From Pseudarthrobacter albicanus (GTDB lineage: Bacteria > Actinomycetota > Actinomycetes > Actinomycetales > Micrococcaceae), in the NCBI RefSeq assembly GCF_018224015.1, contig NZ_JAGPOT010000048.1:1-52492 (forward strand): DNA of 52,492 nt, given 5' to 3'. Shown here piece by piece: positions 18,976 to 28,246 of this stretch. The first letter of the stretch is position 1; every line of letters starts with the position of its first letter. The notes beneath the pieces are model-generated. The model saw only the letters and a list, made by a program, of their open reading frames with translations. It did not search any database and was not told the DNA's origin. The position numbers and the translations under genes are program-made.

Positions 18976-20106
18976 ATGAATACCGAGTCGCCTCCATCCG
19001 GTCTGTCCGTCGTCCTGGCCGGCGGCGGAACAGCCGGGCACATCAGCCCGCTCCTGGCCATCGCGAACGCGCTCCGTGCAGCCCGCCCCGGCGTGCGGCT
19101 CCTGGCCGTGGGAACACCGGCCGGCATGGAAACCCGGCTGGTTCCGGCCGCCGGGCTGGACCTCGCCACCATCGGCCGCGTCCCATTCCCGCGCAAGCCC
19201 TCGCTGGACCTGCTGCGGTTCCCCGGCCGGCTGGCCGGCGCCGTGAAGCAGGCCGGCCGCATCCTGGACGAGGCCGGCGCCGATGTCCTGGTCGGCGTCG
19301 GCGGGTACGTCTGCACGCCGCTGTACCTGGCGGCCCGGCGCCGGAAGATCCCCATCGTCGTCCACGAAGCCAACACCCGGCCCGGACTCGCCAACCGCGT
19401 GGGCGCGATGCTCGGGGCGCGGGTGGCCGTCGCCTTCGCCGGGACCCGGCTCGGCGCGGCGGAGCATGTCGGCATGCCGATGCGCACCGAAATTTCGGGC
19501 CTGGACCGCGCGGCGGCGAGGGCTTCGGCCCGGGCAGCCCTGGGGCTGGATCCGCAGCAGCCCGTCCTGGTCGTCACCGGCGGCTCCTCGGGCGCCCAGA
19601 GCATCAACCGGACCCTCGCGGCGTCCGTCGGCGCCCTCGCCGAGGCCGGCATCGCGACCCTGCACATCACCGGCCGCGGGAAGGCCGTGCCCGACGCCGG
19701 CGGCGGGCCGTTGGCCGCGCCCGGCTACCGGCAGGTGGAATACGTGGACGGGATGGAAACGGTGTACGCCGCGGCGGACCTGCTGCTGGCCCGTGCCGGC
19801 TCCGCCACTGTCTGCGAAGTGGCCGCCGTCGGAGTGCCCGCGGTCTTCGTCCCCCTGCCGATCGGCAACGGCGAGCAGGCTATGAACGCCGCCGGCCTCG
19901 TCGGCGCCGGCGGGGCCCTGATCGTGGCGGACAGCGCCTTCACGCCCGGCTGGGTCCGTGACCACATCATCCCGCTGCTGCGCGACCACGAGCGGCTGGC
20001 CCGGATGGCAGCCAGCTCAGCACACCTCGGCATCCGCGACGCCGACCGGCGCATGGCCGATCTCGTCCTGGAAGCGGCAGCTTCACCGAAACAGCAGCGT
20101 CATTGA
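18976..20106 (+). CDS. murG: Lipid II-forming GlcNAc transferase MurG
   Basis: A peripheral GT28-family enzyme that adds GlcNAc to lipid I on the inner membrane face to give lipid II. It is 376 residues long. The glycine-rich [20 protein letters not shown] lies near residues 14-33, followed by [15 protein letters not shown] and [12 protein letters not shown]. In the C-terminal domain are [14 protein letters not shown] and the donor-binding [25 protein letters not shown]. The start lies six bases after ftsW. A Shine-Dalgarno sequence is weak, suggesting translational coupling. Confidence 0.97.
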   Translation: MNTESPPSGLSVVLAGGGTAGHISPLLAIANALRAARPGVRLLAVGTPAGMETRLVPAAGLDLATIGRVPFPRKPSLDLLRFPGRLAGAVKQAGRILDEAGADVLVGVGGYVCTPLYLAARRRKIPIVVHEANTRPGLANRVGAMLGARVAVAFAGTRLGAAEHVGMPMRTEISGLDRAAARASARAALGLDPQQPVLVVTGGSSGAQSINRTLAASVGALAEAGIATLHITGRGKAVPDAGGGPLAAPGYRQVEYVDGMETVYAAADLLLARAGSATVCEVAAVGVPAVFVPLPIGNGEQAMNAAGLVGAGGALIVADSAFTPGWVRDHIIPLLRDHERLARMAASSAHLGIRDADRRMADLVLEAAASPKQQRH

Positions 20107-20133
20107 AACAGCACAGCAGGAAGCGGTAAGGAA

Positions 20134-21618
20134 ATGACCCAGCCCGAGAACCACCCCGGCACCCCGCAGGCCGTCCGCAGCCAGGCGGCTGTGCCCACCC
20201 AGGCGTCTGTGCCCACCCAGGCGGCCCTGGGTCGTGTGCACTTCGTCGGCATCGGCGGCGTCGGCATGTCCGCCGTCGCCCGCGTCATGGTGGCGCGCGG
20301 CGTCACGGTGAGCGGTTCGGACGCCAAGGACCTTCCCGTCATGGCCGAGCTGGCCGCCGCGGGTGCCAGGATCGCCGTCGGCTATTCCGCCGCGAACCTG
20401 GGGGACGCCCAGACCGTGGTCGCCGGCTCGGCAATCCGCCCGGACAACCCCGAACTGGCGGCCGCGCGGTCCGCGGGGCTGCCCGTGATCCACCGCTCCG
20501 AAGCGCTGGCCGCGACCATGGCGGATGACACCGTCGTGACGGTCGCCGGCACGCACGGCAAGTCCACCACGACGTCGATGATCACCGTGCTGCTGCAGGG
20601 CGCCGGGCTGGACCCGTCCTTCGCCATCGGCGCGAACGTCCCCGCACTGGGCGTCAACGCGGCGCACGGCAGCTCCCGGATCTTTGTCGCCGAGGCCGAC
20701 GAATCGGACGGCTCCTTCCTGAACTACCGGCCGCAGATCGCGGTGGTGACGAACGTCGAACCGGACCACCTGGACTACTACGGCACCGCGGAAGCGGTCT
20801 ATGCCTCTTTCGACCGGTTCACCGCGCTGCTGCCGGCCGACGGCGTCCTGGTCGCCTGCGCGGACGACGCCGGCGCGCGGGCCCTGGCCCGGCGCACCCT
20901 CGAGCGCGGCAACACCCGCGTCATCCTGTACGGGACGGCGGACGACGCCGTAATCAGGCTGCACGACGGCGGTCCGGGCCAGGTGTCGCTCTCCACTGCC
21001 GCCGGACGGTTCGCCGTCGAACTGCAGGTCCCCGGGCGGCACAACGCGCTCAACGCGGCCGCCGCGTTCGCCGTCGCCCTCGAACTCGGCGTCGCCCCTT
21101 CCGCCGCGGCCGGCGCCCTGGCCCACTTCTCCGGTGCTTCACGCCGCTTCGAGGCCAAGGGCGGGGGCCGGGGCGTCCGCGTCTACGACGATTACGCCCA
21201 CCACCCGACCGAAGTCCGCGCCGCGCTTTCGGCCGCCCGGGCGGTGGCCGGGGAACACAAAGTGCATGTGCTGTTCCAGCCCCATCTGTTTTCCCGGACC
21301 CGCGAGTTCGCGCGGGAGTTCGCCGACGCCCTCAACGACGCCGACACGGCCCTCGTCCTGGACATCTATGCCGCCCGCGAGGATCCCGTTCCCGGGGTCA
21401 GCAGCCAGCTGATCGCCGACCACCTCGGCCCCGGGGGCCGGCTCGTGGGCCCGGGCCAGGAGGCCGTCCAGGCGCTCCTCGCCGCCGCGGCGCCCGGGGA
21501 CATCGTGCTGACCGCCGGAGCCGGAGACGTCACCGCGTACGGCCCGCTGATCGTAGAGGCCCTGAACACCGGGGCCCTGAACACGGGGGCCCCGGACGAC
21601 GGGGCGCACCGTGCCTAG
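20134..21618 (+). CDS. murC: UDP-MurNAc--L-alanine ligase MurC
   Basis: Adds L-alanine to UDP-MurNAc, the first amino-acid step. It is 494 residues long, with HFVGIGGVGMSAVARVM after a short extension, the ATP loop AGTHGKSTTTSM, EADESDGSFLNYRP, NVEPDHLDYY and the C-terminal YDDYAHHPTEV and FQPHLFSRT motifs. The N-terminal 30 residues contain an 18-base tandem duplication encoding QA(A/S)VPT, not conserved in the family. AGGAAGCGGTAAGGA upstream supports the ATG. The last eight bases overlap ftsQ. Confidence 0.97.
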   Translation: MTQPENHPGTPQAVRSQAAVPTQASVPTQAALGRVHFVGIGGVGMSAVARVMVARGVTVSGSDAKDLPVMAELAAAGARIAVGYSAANLGDAQTVVAGSAIRPDNPELAAARSAGLPVIHRSEALAATMADDTVVTVAGTHGKSTTTSMITVLLQGAGLDPSFAIGANVPALGVNAAHGSSRIFVAEADESDGSFLNYRPQIAVVTNVEPDHLDYYGTAEAVYASFDRFTALLPADGVLVACADDAGARALARRTLERGNTRVILYGTADDAVIRLHDGGPGQVSLSTAAGRFAVELQVPGRHNALNAAAAFAVALELGVAPSAAAGALAHFSGASRRFEAKGGGRGVRVYDDYAHHPTEVRAALSAARAVAGEHKVHVLFQPHLFSRTREFAREFADALNDADTALVLDIYAAREDPVPGVSSQLIADHLGPGGRLVGPGQEAVQALLAAAAPGDIVLTAGAGDVTAYGPLIVEALNTGALNTGAPDDGAHRA

Positions 21619-22564
21619 CACCCGCCGCCCCCGCTACAACGCCGGCACCAGGGCGCCCGGCGCGTCGTCCCCGCAGCCGGAGGGAGGCCGCACGGACGTC
21701 ATTTCGGCCTCCAAATCCGCGGACGCAGGAAAAACGGCGGCCGCCGGCGGCAGCCGGACCGCGGCGGAGGCCAGGCCCGGAAAATCGTCGGCGGCGCCTC
21801 CGGACAATACCCTTGACAATTTTGCCCCGGACAATTCACTCGACAACGTGCTGTCCTTTCCGGAGCCCAAGGCCAGGCGGCGGAAACGGATTCTGCTGGG
21901 CACCGCCGGCATCCTCGCGGTGCTGATGGCGGGGATCATCGCCGCCGCCGTCTACTCGCCGGTGCTGGCCCTGCACACCGTCACGGTGGACGGCACGAGG
22001 ATGTTGAGCACGGAGCAGATCCAGGCGGCCCTCGCACCGCTGCAGGGCAAGCCGCTGCCGCAGATCAGCGATGCGGACGTCACGGCGCTCCTGCAGCCGC
22101 TGGTCCAGGTCAAGGCAGCCACGACGCAGGCCCGCCCGCCTTCCGGCCTGCACGTCCACGTCACGGAACGCGTTCCCGTGGCCCTCGTCAGGCAGGGAAC
22201 GGCCTTCCAGGTGGTGGACGTCGACGGCATCCAGCTCAGCACCACCACCGACCCCGCCTCGATCCCGTTGCCGGTCATCGACGGGGGAGTGGGCACCCTG
22301 CCGAAGGACCTGTTCCAGGCCATCACGGCAGTCCTCGGAGCGCTCCCTGCCGACATCCTGGCCAGGCTGTCCGATGCCTCGGCGAAGTCCGTGGACGCCG
22401 TCGAACTCCAGCTCGTCGACGGGCAGACCATCGTCTGGGGGAACGCCGGCGAGAAGGAGCTCAAGGCGCGCGTGCTGGCTGCGCTCCTGAAGGTCCCGGC
22501 GGACCCGAAAAACCCCGTCCGGGTCTACGATGTCAGCGTGCCGCGGCACCCGGTCACCCGATAG
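21611..22564 (+). CDS. ftsQ: Division protein FtsQ/DivIB with POTRA domain
   Basis: A bitopic divisome scaffold of 317 residues. The long cytoplasmic N-terminus (about 95 residues, low complexity, with NTLDNFAPDNSLDNVL) leads to a membrane helix at about 98-120. The POTRA domain follows (LHTVTVDGTRMLSTEQIQAAL), then the beta domain with VTERVPVALVRQG and VVDVDGIQL. The GTG start overlaps the murC stop by eight bases. It is followed by a 195-base gap, so ftsZ can be transcribed separately. Confidence 0.94.
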   Translation: MPSTRRPRYNAGTRAPGASSPQPEGGRTDVISASKSADAGKTAAAGGSRTAAEARPGKSSAAPPDNTLDNFAPDNSLDNVLSFPEPKARRRKRILLGTAGILAVLMAGIIAAAVYSPVLALHTVTVDGTRMLSTEQIQAALAPLQGKPLPQISDADVTALLQPLVQVKAATTQARPPSGLHVHVTERVPVALVRQGTAFQVVDVDGIQLSTTTDPASIPLPVIDGGVGTLPKDLFQAITAVLGALPADILARLSDASAKSVDAVELQLVDGQTIVWGNAGEKELKARVLAALLKVPADPKNPVRVYDVSVPRHPVTR

Positions 22565-22594
22565 CGGCCGATCGGGGGGTATTTCCCCGGTATT

Positions 22595-22609
22595 CCCGCG
22601 ACACGCGGG
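22595..22609 (+). terminator. Possible hairpin terminator after ftsQ
   Basis: CCCGCG-ACA-CGCGGG with CCGG flanks forms a compact hairpin 30 bases after the ftsQ stop. It lacks a T run, so it may only attenuate read-through into ftsZ. Confidence 0.4.
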
Positions 22610-22662
22610 GCCGGTTATTGAATGTCCTCCGCATAGGAAATACCGTCACAGACATGAGTTAC

Positions 22663-22700
22663 TTGACATAACTATAACCTTCAACTCGAAGGTTAAGGTT
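22663..22700 (+). promoter_or_regulatory. ftsZ upstream control region with perfect inverted repeat
   Basis: TTGACA (22663-22668) and TATAAC (22673-22678) occur but are too close to be one promoter; TATAAC may be a -10 with a poor -35. Overlapping it, AACCTTC and GAAGGTT (22676-22694) form a perfect 7-base inverted repeat around AACTC, followed by another AAGGTT. MerR-family dyads look like this, and the MerR-type regulator FtsR is known to act on ftsZ in corynebacteria. Assignment to FtsR is inference. Confidence 0.5.
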
Positions 22701-22759
22701 CCAAGCTTCAAGCCCGACTCCACAGTTTTCGCAATAAACACGAACAAGGGACACGTAAC

Positions 22760-23971
22760 GTGGCAGCTCCGCAGAACTACTTGGCCGTCATCAAGGTCGT
22801 CGGCATCGGCGGCGGTGGCGTGAACGCAGTCAACCGCATGATCGAGGTCGGTCTTCGCGGCGTCGAATTCATCGCGGTCAACACCGATGCGCAGGCATTG
22901 TTGATGAGCGATGCAGACGTCAAGCTCGACATCGGGCGTGAGCTGACCCGCGGCCTGGGAGCCGGTGCGAACCCTGAGGTTGGCAGGCAGGCTGCCGAGG
23001 ACCATGCCGAGGAAATCGAAGAGGTCATCCGCGGCGCTGACATGGTCTTCGTCACCGCCGGCGAAGGCGGCGGCACCGGCACCGGCGGTGCGCCCGTCGT
23101 GGCGCGGATTGCCCGCTCGCTCGGCGCCCTGACCATCGGGGTCGTGACCCGCCCCTTCACCTTCGAGGGCCGCCGCCGGGCCGGCTCCGCGGAAGCCGGC
23201 ATCGACGCCCTGCGTGACGAGGTCGACACCCTGATCGTGATCCCCAACGACCGCCTGCTGTCCATCAGTGACCGCAACGTCTCGGTCCTGGACGCGTTCC
23301 GCTCGGCCGACCAGGTCCTGTTGTCCGGTGTCCAGGGCATCACGGACCTCATCACCACGCCGGGCCTGATCAACCTGGACTTCGCCGACGTCAAGTCCGT
23401 CATGCAGGGTGCGGGTTCGGCGCTCATGGGCATCGGCTCGGCCCGCGGTGAAGACCGCGCGGTCAAGGCCGCGGAGCTGGCGATCGCCTCCCCGCTGCTG
23501 GAGGCCTCCATCGACGGCGCCCATGGCGTGCTGCTGTCCATCCAGGGCGGCTCGGACCTGGGTCTGTTCGAGATCAACGAGGCAGCCCGCCTCGTCCAGG
23601 AAGTGGCCCACCCGGAAGCCAATATCATCTTCGGTGCGGTCATCGATGATGCCCTCGGCGACGAGGCACGCGTCACCGTCATTGCCGCGGGCTTCGACGA
23701 CGTCAAGGCCACGTCGCCGTCCATGGACCAGTCGCTGCCGGCCGCACCCCAGCGCGCGGCCGCCCCGGCACCGGCCCAGGCTCCTGCCTCCGCCCACGTC
23801 CAGCCGCTGCACGCCACCGTCGGTGCCTCAAGCTACGGCGGCTGGGGCCAGCAGCGCCCGTCCGCCGTGCCGGCCGACTCGGGCTTCGACGTGGACCTGC
23901 CCGCCGTCGTGGAACCGGACCTCTCCGGCCGCCACTCGGATGACCTGGATGTCCCCGACTTCCTGAAGTAG
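22760..23971 (+). CDS. ftsZ: Cell division GTPase FtsZ
   Basis: The tubulin-like GTPase that forms the cytokinetic ring; 403 residues. The GTP-binding N-terminus has [15 protein letters not shown] and the tubulin signature [10 protein letters not shown] near residues 103-112. The T7 loop region reads [13 protein letters not shown]. The core ends near residue 318, then an Ala/Pro/Gln-rich linker leads to the conserved C-terminal peptide [10 protein letters not shown], the docking site for SepF and other partners. The GTG start is fixed by the family N-terminus ([14 protein letters not shown]). The 195-base upstream gap carries its own control region. Confidence 0.98.
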   Translation: MAAPQNYLAVIKVVGIGGGGVNAVNRMIEVGLRGVEFIAVNTDAQALLMSDADVKLDIGRELTRGLGAGANPEVGRQAAEDHAEEIEEVIRGADMVFVTAGEGGGTGTGGAPVVARIARSLGALTIGVVTRPFTFEGRRRAGSAEAGIDALRDEVDTLIVIPNDRLLSISDRNVSVLDAFRSADQVLLSGVQGITDLITTPGLINLDFADVKSVMQGAGSALMGIGSARGEDRAVKAAELAIASPLLEASIDGAHGVLLSIQGGSDLGLFEINEAARLVQEVAHPEANIIFGAVIDDALGDEARVTVIAAGFDDVKATSPSMDQSLPAAPQRAAAPAPAQAPASAHVQPLHATVGASSYGGWGQQRPSAVPADSGFDVDLPAVVEPDLSGRHSDDLDVPDFLK

Positions 23972-24060
23972 ATCCTGCCAGCCACCGCGGTGCTGCCCCC
24001 GGCAGTGCCGTGGTGCTGTCCCGGGATCCGGCAATGCAAACGAATGTGGCGGTGTTCTGA

Positions 24061-24810
24061 TTGTTCTCGTGGCGGGCTGAAGTCCGGCCAGGCGTCTGGG
24101 TGGCCTTCACCGATGCCGCCGCCGGCAACCTTGCACTCCATGTCGGCGACGATCCGGCCCAGGTCCGGCTCCGCCGCGGGGAACTCGAACAGGCCGCAGG
24201 CCTCGGTCCCCGGCGCTTCGCGTACATGAACCAGGTCCACGGCAGCCACGTCGCCGTGATCACCGGCGGCGCAGAGGCTGGTCCCCCGGGGGAGGCCGCC
24301 CCGACGGCCGACGCCATGGTGTCACGCGGCGTGCCGCTGGCCGTCATGGTGGCCGACTGCGTCCCGGTGGTCGTCGTGGGCGGGCAGGCCTCCGGTGCGC
24401 CGCTCCTCGGCGTGGCCCATGCCGGGCGCCCCGGGGTCGCGTCCGGCGTTGTTCCGGCGGCCGTGGCACGGCTGCGGGCGCTCGGCGCCAGCCGGCTCAG
24501 CGCCTGGATCGGCCCGTCGATCTGCGGCTCCTGCTACGAGGTCCCGGAAGGCATGCGCGACGACGTCGCGGCCCTCGTCCCCGCGGCCTGGTGCACGACG
24601 TCCCGCGGCACGCCGGGACTTGACCTGCCGGCAGGCGTCCGCAGCCAGCTCGAGGCCGAGGGCGTCACCGTCGAATACTCCGGCGGCTGCACCCTCGAAG
24701 ACGAAGCACTGTTTTCCTACCGCCGTGACAACCGCAGCGGCCGGTTCGCCGGCCTGGTCTGGACCGATGACCGCGCGTGGACCGAAGTCCGGGCCCGGAC
24801 CCATGACTGA
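24061..24810 (+). CDS. pgeF: Peptidoglycan editing factor PgeF (YfiH/laccase-domain family)
   Basis: A member of the COG1496 family, which has a multicopper-like fold. The E. coli homologue removes L-Ser-containing muropeptide errors; purine nucleoside activities are also reported for relatives. It is 249 residues long. Metal-site motifs are NQVHGSHV, ADCVPVV and AHAGRPG, with GPSICGSCYEV and a C-terminal CTLEDEALFSYRR. The TTG start at 24061 gives the usual N-terminus. The last eight bases overlap the following gene. In actinobacteria the gene sits after ftsZ, as here. Confidence 0.92.
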   Translation: MFSWRAEVRPGVWVAFTDAAAGNLALHVGDDPAQVRLRRGELEQAAGLGPRRFAYMNQVHGSHVAVITGGAEAGPPGEAAPTADAMVSRGVPLAVMVADCVPVVVVGGQASGAPLLGVAHAGRPGVASGVVPAAVARLRALGASRLSAWIGPSICGSCYEVPEGMRDDVAALVPAAWCTTSRGTPGLDLPAGVRSQLEAEGVTVEYSGGCTLEDEALFSYRRDNRSGRFAGLVWTDDRAWTEVRARTHD

Positions 24811-25552
24811 GCGCGGGCCGGCGGCTGACGCCCGCACGGTGCAGCTGCGGGACCGGCTGGCCGCCGTCCGCCAGCGGATCGATGGCGCGGCTGCTGCCGC
24901 GGGCCGGCCGGGCGACCCGCCACAGCTGATTGTTGTCACCAAGTTCCACCCCGCGGAGGATGTCCGGCGGCTGTCGGCCCTGGGCGTCACCGACGTCGGC
25001 GAGAACAGGGACCAGGAAGCCGCGGACAAGGCCGCGCAGCTGACGGACCTGGACCTCCGCTGGCACTTCATCGGCCAGCTCCAAAGCAACAAGGCCAAAT
25101 CGGTGGCCAGGTACGCCCACGCGGTCCACTCGGTGGACCGGCTGCAGCTGGCGGCGGCCCTGGCCAAGGCCATGGCCGCCGAGCGCGGACGCACCGGACG
25201 CGCCCCGCTGGAGTGTTTCATCCAGGTCAGCCTGGACGAAGCACTCCAGCGGGACGCGGTCGGCCACCGCGGCGGTGCGCTCCCGGCCGACGTCCCCGGG
25301 CTTGCCGAAATGCTCGCCGGCTCGGCGGATCTCCGGCTCGCCGGCGTCATGGCCGTGGCGCCCCTCCGGGCCGAGCCGGCGGCGGCCTTTGACCGGCTGG
25401 CGGCGGTTTCGGCACGCCTCACCGCGCTCCATCCGGAGGCCACCGGAATTTCCGCCGGCATGAGCCAGGACCTCGAAGCGGCCATCCGGTCCGGGGCGAC
25501 ACACCTGCGCATTGGCTCGGAAATTCTCGGTCCGCGTCCGGCGTTGCGGTAG
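24803..25552 (+). CDS. YggS-family PLP-binding homeostasis protein
   Basis: A 249-residue single-domain alanine-racemase-like fold that carries pyridoxal phosphate and influences vitamin B6 and amino-acid balance rather than catalysing a known reaction. The PLP lysine is K47 in VVTKFHP. Other family motifs are GENRDQE, WHFIGQLQSNKAK, SVDRLQLA, and the phosphate-binding C-terminus GMSQDLEAAIRSGATHLRIGSEILG. The ATG at 24803 overlaps pgeF by eight bases, so the two are coupled. Confidence 0.95.
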   Translation: MTERGPAADARTVQLRDRLAAVRQRIDGAAAAAGRPGDPPQLIVVTKFHPAEDVRRLSALGVTDVGENRDQEAADKAAQLTDLDLRWHFIGQLQSNKAKSVARYAHAVHSVDRLQLAAALAKAMAAERGRTGRAPLECFIQVSLDEALQRDAVGHRGGALPADVPGLAEMLAGSADLRLAGVMAVAPLRAEPAAAFDRLAAVSARLTALHPEATGISAGMSQDLEAAIRSGATHLRIGSEILGPRPALR

Positions 25553-25640
25553 GTTCAACGTATTGGAAGGTAATGGCGGGAATTCCAAGACTGTCAGGTC
25601 ATTTGAGCGGCCCGCTGACGGACACGATTAGGAGTCGACC

Positions 25641-26171
25641 ATGGCTGGCGCTCTGCGCAAGACAATGATTTATCTTGGGCTCGCCGACGGCGACGAACAG
25701 TACGAGTCCGAGCACCACACATCGCACAAGGATGAGGACGAATCCATGGCGGAAGACCGCGAGGAACGCCGTGCGCCGGCGCCCGTCCGCGAAGCCCCCA
25801 AGGAAGAGCCCTACGCCGCTGAAGAGGAATATCGCGCACCAGTGACACCCATCAAGCGAGCGGCGTCGAGCCGCGAAGAAACCACCGGGCTCCGGCAGAT
25901 CACCACGATCCACCCGCGGTCCTACAATGACGCCAAACTCATCGGTGAAAGCTTCCGTGACGGCATCCCCGTCATCATGAACGTCACCGACATGGGCGAG
26001 GCCGACGCCAAACGGCTCGTGGATTTTTCCGCGGGACTCGTCTTCGGCCTCCGGGGCAGCATCGAACGGGTGACGAACAAGGTCTTCCTGCTGTCGCCGT
26101 CGTACATCGAAGTGATCGGCGATGACAAGAAGGTCAGCGAAACGCAGGCCTCCTTCTTCAACCAGAGCTAG
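25641..26171 (+). CDS. sepF: Cell division protein SepF
   Basis: A 176-residue FtsZ-membrane tether. The N-terminal amphipathic membrane-binding sequence is [16 protein letters not shown]. An acidic, charged linker runs over about 17-85, and the globular SepF domain covers about 90-170 ([62 protein letters not shown]). In actinobacteria SepF is the main FtsZ anchor, as FtsA is absent; no ftsA is seen here. TTAGGAG lies before the ATG. Confidence 0.97.
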   Translation: MAGALRKTMIYLGLADGDEQYESEHHTSHKDEDESMAEDREERRAPAPVREAPKEEPYAAEEEYRAPVTPIKRAASSREETTGLRQITTIHPRSYNDAKLIGESFRDGIPVIMNVTDMGEADAKRLVDFSAGLVFGLRGSIERVTNKVFLLSPSYIEVIGDDKKVSETQASFFNQS

Positions 26172-26189
26172 GCCGGATTTTCTTTGCGG

Positions 26190-26217
26190 ATGCCAGGCAG
26201 GGACACCTGTCTGGCAT
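26190..26217 (+). terminator. Hairpin after sepF
   Basis: ATGCCAGGCAG and CTGTCTGGCAT pair over 11 bases with one G-U, around a 6-base loop, 19 bases after the sepF stop. There is no T run. Confidence 0.65.
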
Positions 26218-26296
26218 CTGTGCTGAATTATCCGTGCTGAAATAGAAGCGACACTTTTCTTCAGGACACTGCGGTATCCGGAATGAACACGGAGAT

Positions 26297-26310
26297 ATGA
26301 GTTAACTCAT
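26297..26310 (+). promoter_or_regulatory. 14-base palindrome enclosing the YggT-gene start codon
   Basis: ATGAGTTAACTCAT is a perfect palindrome whose last AT belongs to the ATG at 26309. Its first ATG begins a two-codon frame ATG-AGT-TAA just after the GGAGAT ribosome binding site. It could act as a minimal upstream open frame, a start-site hairpin or an operator. Confidence 0.4.
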
Positions 26311-26617
26311 GGGAATTGTTTTCGGACTTGTCTATCTCGCGCTGTTGCTCTTTTTCATTGCGCTGATCATCCGCCTGGTCTTTGACTGGGTCCAGATGTT
26401 CGCCCGGAACTGGCGGCCGCGCGGTGCGGCACTTGTGACCGCGCATGCCGTGTATTCCGTTACCGACCGGCCGCTCAAGCTGCTCCGGCGCCTGATTCCG
26501 CCGCTCCGGCTGGGCGGAATCTCGCTGGATTTGGGCTTCCTTCTGCTTTTCGTGGCGGTCACCATCGCCATGGGAGTTGCCAGGTCCCTCGTGTTCGCGC
26601 AGCCGATTGCGGCATGA
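26309..26617 (+). CDS. YggT-family membrane protein
   Basis: A 102-residue protein with two membrane segments at about 5-27 and 72-96 and a basic cytoplasmic loop between them (RNWRPRGAALV, SVTDRPLKLLRRLIPPLRLGG), the YggT family signature. The gene lies between sepF and divIVA in most Gram-positive bacteria, which suggests a role in positioning the division or polar-growth machinery at the membrane. GGAGAT is 12 bases before the ATG, unusually far, because the palindrome lies between them. Confidence 0.92.
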   Translation: MGIVFGLVYLALLLFFIALIIRLVFDWVQMFARNWRPRGAALVTAHAVYSVTDRPLKLLRRLIPPLRLGGISLDLGFLLLFVAVTIAMGVARSLVFAQPIAA

Positions 26618-26665
26618 CCGGACCGACCGGCCCGGTCACGGGCCCGGACTGCTAGAAGCTCCGGT

Positions 26666-26707
26666 TTGACACCGCGGTGTTGAATTAGAGGAACCAGACC
26701 ATATTTA
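26666..26707 (+). promoter_or_regulatory. Candidate divIVA promoter region
   Basis: The 150-base gap before divIVA contains TTGACA (26666-26671) and TTGAAT (26680-26685). TATTTA (26702-26707) lies 16 bases after the second. TTGAAT-N16-TATTTA is the best-spaced pair. A second TTTGAC occurs further down. The start site is uncertain. Confidence 0.4.
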
Positions 26708-26767
26708 GGTACCGTAGTTTTGACGGCCGGAAGGCCAACTGACTAACTAGACCAACGAGGTGACCAG

Positions 26768-27451
26768 ATGGCTTTGACGCCAGAAGACGTTGTCAACAAG
26801 CGCTTTCAGCCGACCAAGTTCCGCGAAGGCTACGACCAGGACGAAGTTGATGACTTCCTGGATGAAATCGTCGTCGAACTGCGGCGCCTGAACCAGGAGA
26901 ACGACGAGCTTCGCAAGAAGCTCGCCGAACCCGGCACCGGCACGCCTGCCAGCTCCGCCGCCGCGGCCCCCGTCGTGGAGAAGGTCCCGGCACCCGTCAA
27001 GGCCGAAAAGGAAGACCGCGCCAAGGCGGAAGCCGAGGCCAAGGCCGCGGAACTTGCCAAGAAGAAGGAAGCCGAGCAGGCGCCCGTCCAGGCCGCCGCC
27101 CCGGCACGCGCCGCCGCCGCCACCCCCGTCTCGGAATCCGCGGCAGGCCTGCTCGCGATGGCGCAGCAGATGCACGACAAGCACGTCGCAGACGGCGCGC
27201 AGCAGCGGGACAAAATCATCGCGGAAGCACAGATCGAGGCCAGCAGCCTCGTCAACGATGCCCAGGAAAAGTCCCGCAAGATCCTTGGCGCCCTCGAGCA
27301 GCAGCGCTCCGTGCTGGAACGCAAGGTCGAGCAGCTGCGGGGCTTCGAGCGCGACTACCGTTCACGCCTGAAGGCGTACATCGAAGGCCAGCTCCGCGAC
27401 CTGGATGCCCGCGGCTCCGTGGCGGCCCCCGAGGTCAGCGAAGCCAGCTAG
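26768..27451 (+). CDS. divIVA: Polar growth and septum-site protein DivIVA (Wag31)
   Basis: A 227-residue coiled-coil protein that marks curved membrane and directs apical wall growth in actinobacteria. The N-terminal lipid-binding domain reads MALTPEDVVNKRFQPTKFREGYDQDEVDDFLDE in the family pattern, and the first coiled coil follows to about residue 52. A variable Ala/Pro/Lys/Glu linker covers about 55-120, and a second coiled coil with SAAGLLAMAQQMHDKHV and later RDKIIAEAQ covers the C-terminal half. GAGGTGACC precedes the ATG. It ends at a strong terminator that closes the division cluster. Confidence 0.96.
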   Translation: MALTPEDVVNKRFQPTKFREGYDQDEVDDFLDEIVVELRRLNQENDELRKKLAEPGTGTPASSAAAAPVVEKVPAPVKAEKEDRAKAEAEAKAAELAKKKEAEQAPVQAAAPARAAAATPVSESAAGLLAMAQQMHDKHVADGAQQRDKIIAEAQIEASSLVNDAQEKSRKILGALEQQRSVLERKVEQLRGFERDYRSRLKAYIEGQLRDLDARGSVAAPEVSEAS

Positions 27452-27471
27452 GGTATTCGGCACGTATTCTG

Positions 27472-27513
27472 AAAGCCGGTGGCTGAGGATTCCTCGGCCG
27501 CCGGCTTTTCACT
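27472..27513 (+). terminator. Terminator closing the division cluster after divIVA
   Basis: AAAGCCGGTGGC pairs with GCCGCCGGCTTT over 12 bases with one G-U. The loop can itself pair GAGG with CCTC, and a T-rich tract follows. A classic intrinsic terminator. Confidence 0.9.
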
Positions 27514-27601
27514 TTTTGCTCCGCAAACTGCCGCCTTCCGGGGACGGTATGCCCGAGCAGCAAACCCCCGGTCCCCGCACTGGCTCCAGAACGAAAGCCC
27601 T

Positions 27602-28246
27602 ATGACTGACGCACCATCACCTGACGCCACGCAGCCCGCCGACGCCACGCAGCCCGCTCCACAGCCCGCTCCACAGCCCGCGACCCAGCCTGCGAGGGCC
27701 GCGGCGCCCGCCACCCGGCCGGTGGCCCGGAGCCCGCGCCTGCTGTGGCTGTTCGCCGCCTTCGCGGTGTTCGCCTATGTCTTCGACCAGCTGACCAAGC
27801 TGTGGGTCACCGGCACCATGACCGAGGGGGAGCGGATCCCGGTCCTGCCGCCGCTGCTGCACTGGTACTACATCCGCAACTCAGGCGCGGCGTTTTCGAT
27901 CGGCGAAAACATCACCTGGGTGTTCACCATCATCATGGCGGCCGTCTCGGTCGCGATCCTGCTGCAGCTGCGCAAGCTCGGTTCGGCGTGGTGGGCACTC
28001 GCGCTGGGGCTGCTGCTCGGCGGCGCGCTGGGCAACCTGACGGACCGGCTGTTCCGGGAGCCCTCCTTCGCCATGGGCCATGTGGTGGACTTCATCCAGC
28101 TGCCCAACTTCGCGATCTTCAACATCGCCGACTCCGCCGTCGTGTCCTCTGTGGTGCTGATCTGCCTGCTGACCCTGCGGGGCATCTCGCTGGACGGTAC
28201 GCGCCACACGAAGGACACCAAAGATGCGGTGGAACACGATGTGTGA
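27602..28246 (+). CDS. lspA: Lipoprotein signal peptidase LspA
   Basis: Cleaves prolipoprotein signal peptides at the lipobox. It has 214 residues from the ATG at 27602. The N-terminal 40 residues are a low-complexity extension with duplicated DATQPA and PQPA units. Four membrane segments follow, with NSGAAFSIG and the catalytic aspartates D148 (GNLTDRLFR) and D177 (FNIADSAV). The open frame continues upstream but crosses the divIVA terminator, so the later ATG is preferred. The stop overlaps the next gene. A possible client is the lipoprotein at 4205-4738. Confidence 0.95.
   Translation: MTDAPSPDATQPADATQPAPQPAPQPATQPARAAAPATRPVARSPRLLWLFAAFAVFAYVFDQLTKLWVTGTMTEGERIPVLPPLLHWYYIRNSGAAFSIGENITWVFTIIMAAVSVAILLQLRKLGSAWWALALGLLLGGALGNLTDRLFREPSFAMGHVVDFIQLPNFAIFNIADSAVVSSVVLICLLTLRGISLDGTRHTKDTKDAVEHDV

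Noticed and set aside
17857..19989. A 710-codon minus-strand frame opposite ftsW and murG
   Set aside because: It is an antisense shadow of two well-recognised genes, with no ribosome binding site and no domain.
22663..22678. TTGACA and TATAAC before ftsZ as a single promoter
   Set aside because: Only four bases separate them, so they cannot be the -35 and -10 of one sigma-A promoter.
26666..26691. TTGACA with TAGAGG as the divIVA promoter
   Set aside because: The spacer is only 14 bases and the -10 ends in G; TTGAAT with TATTTA nearby fits better.
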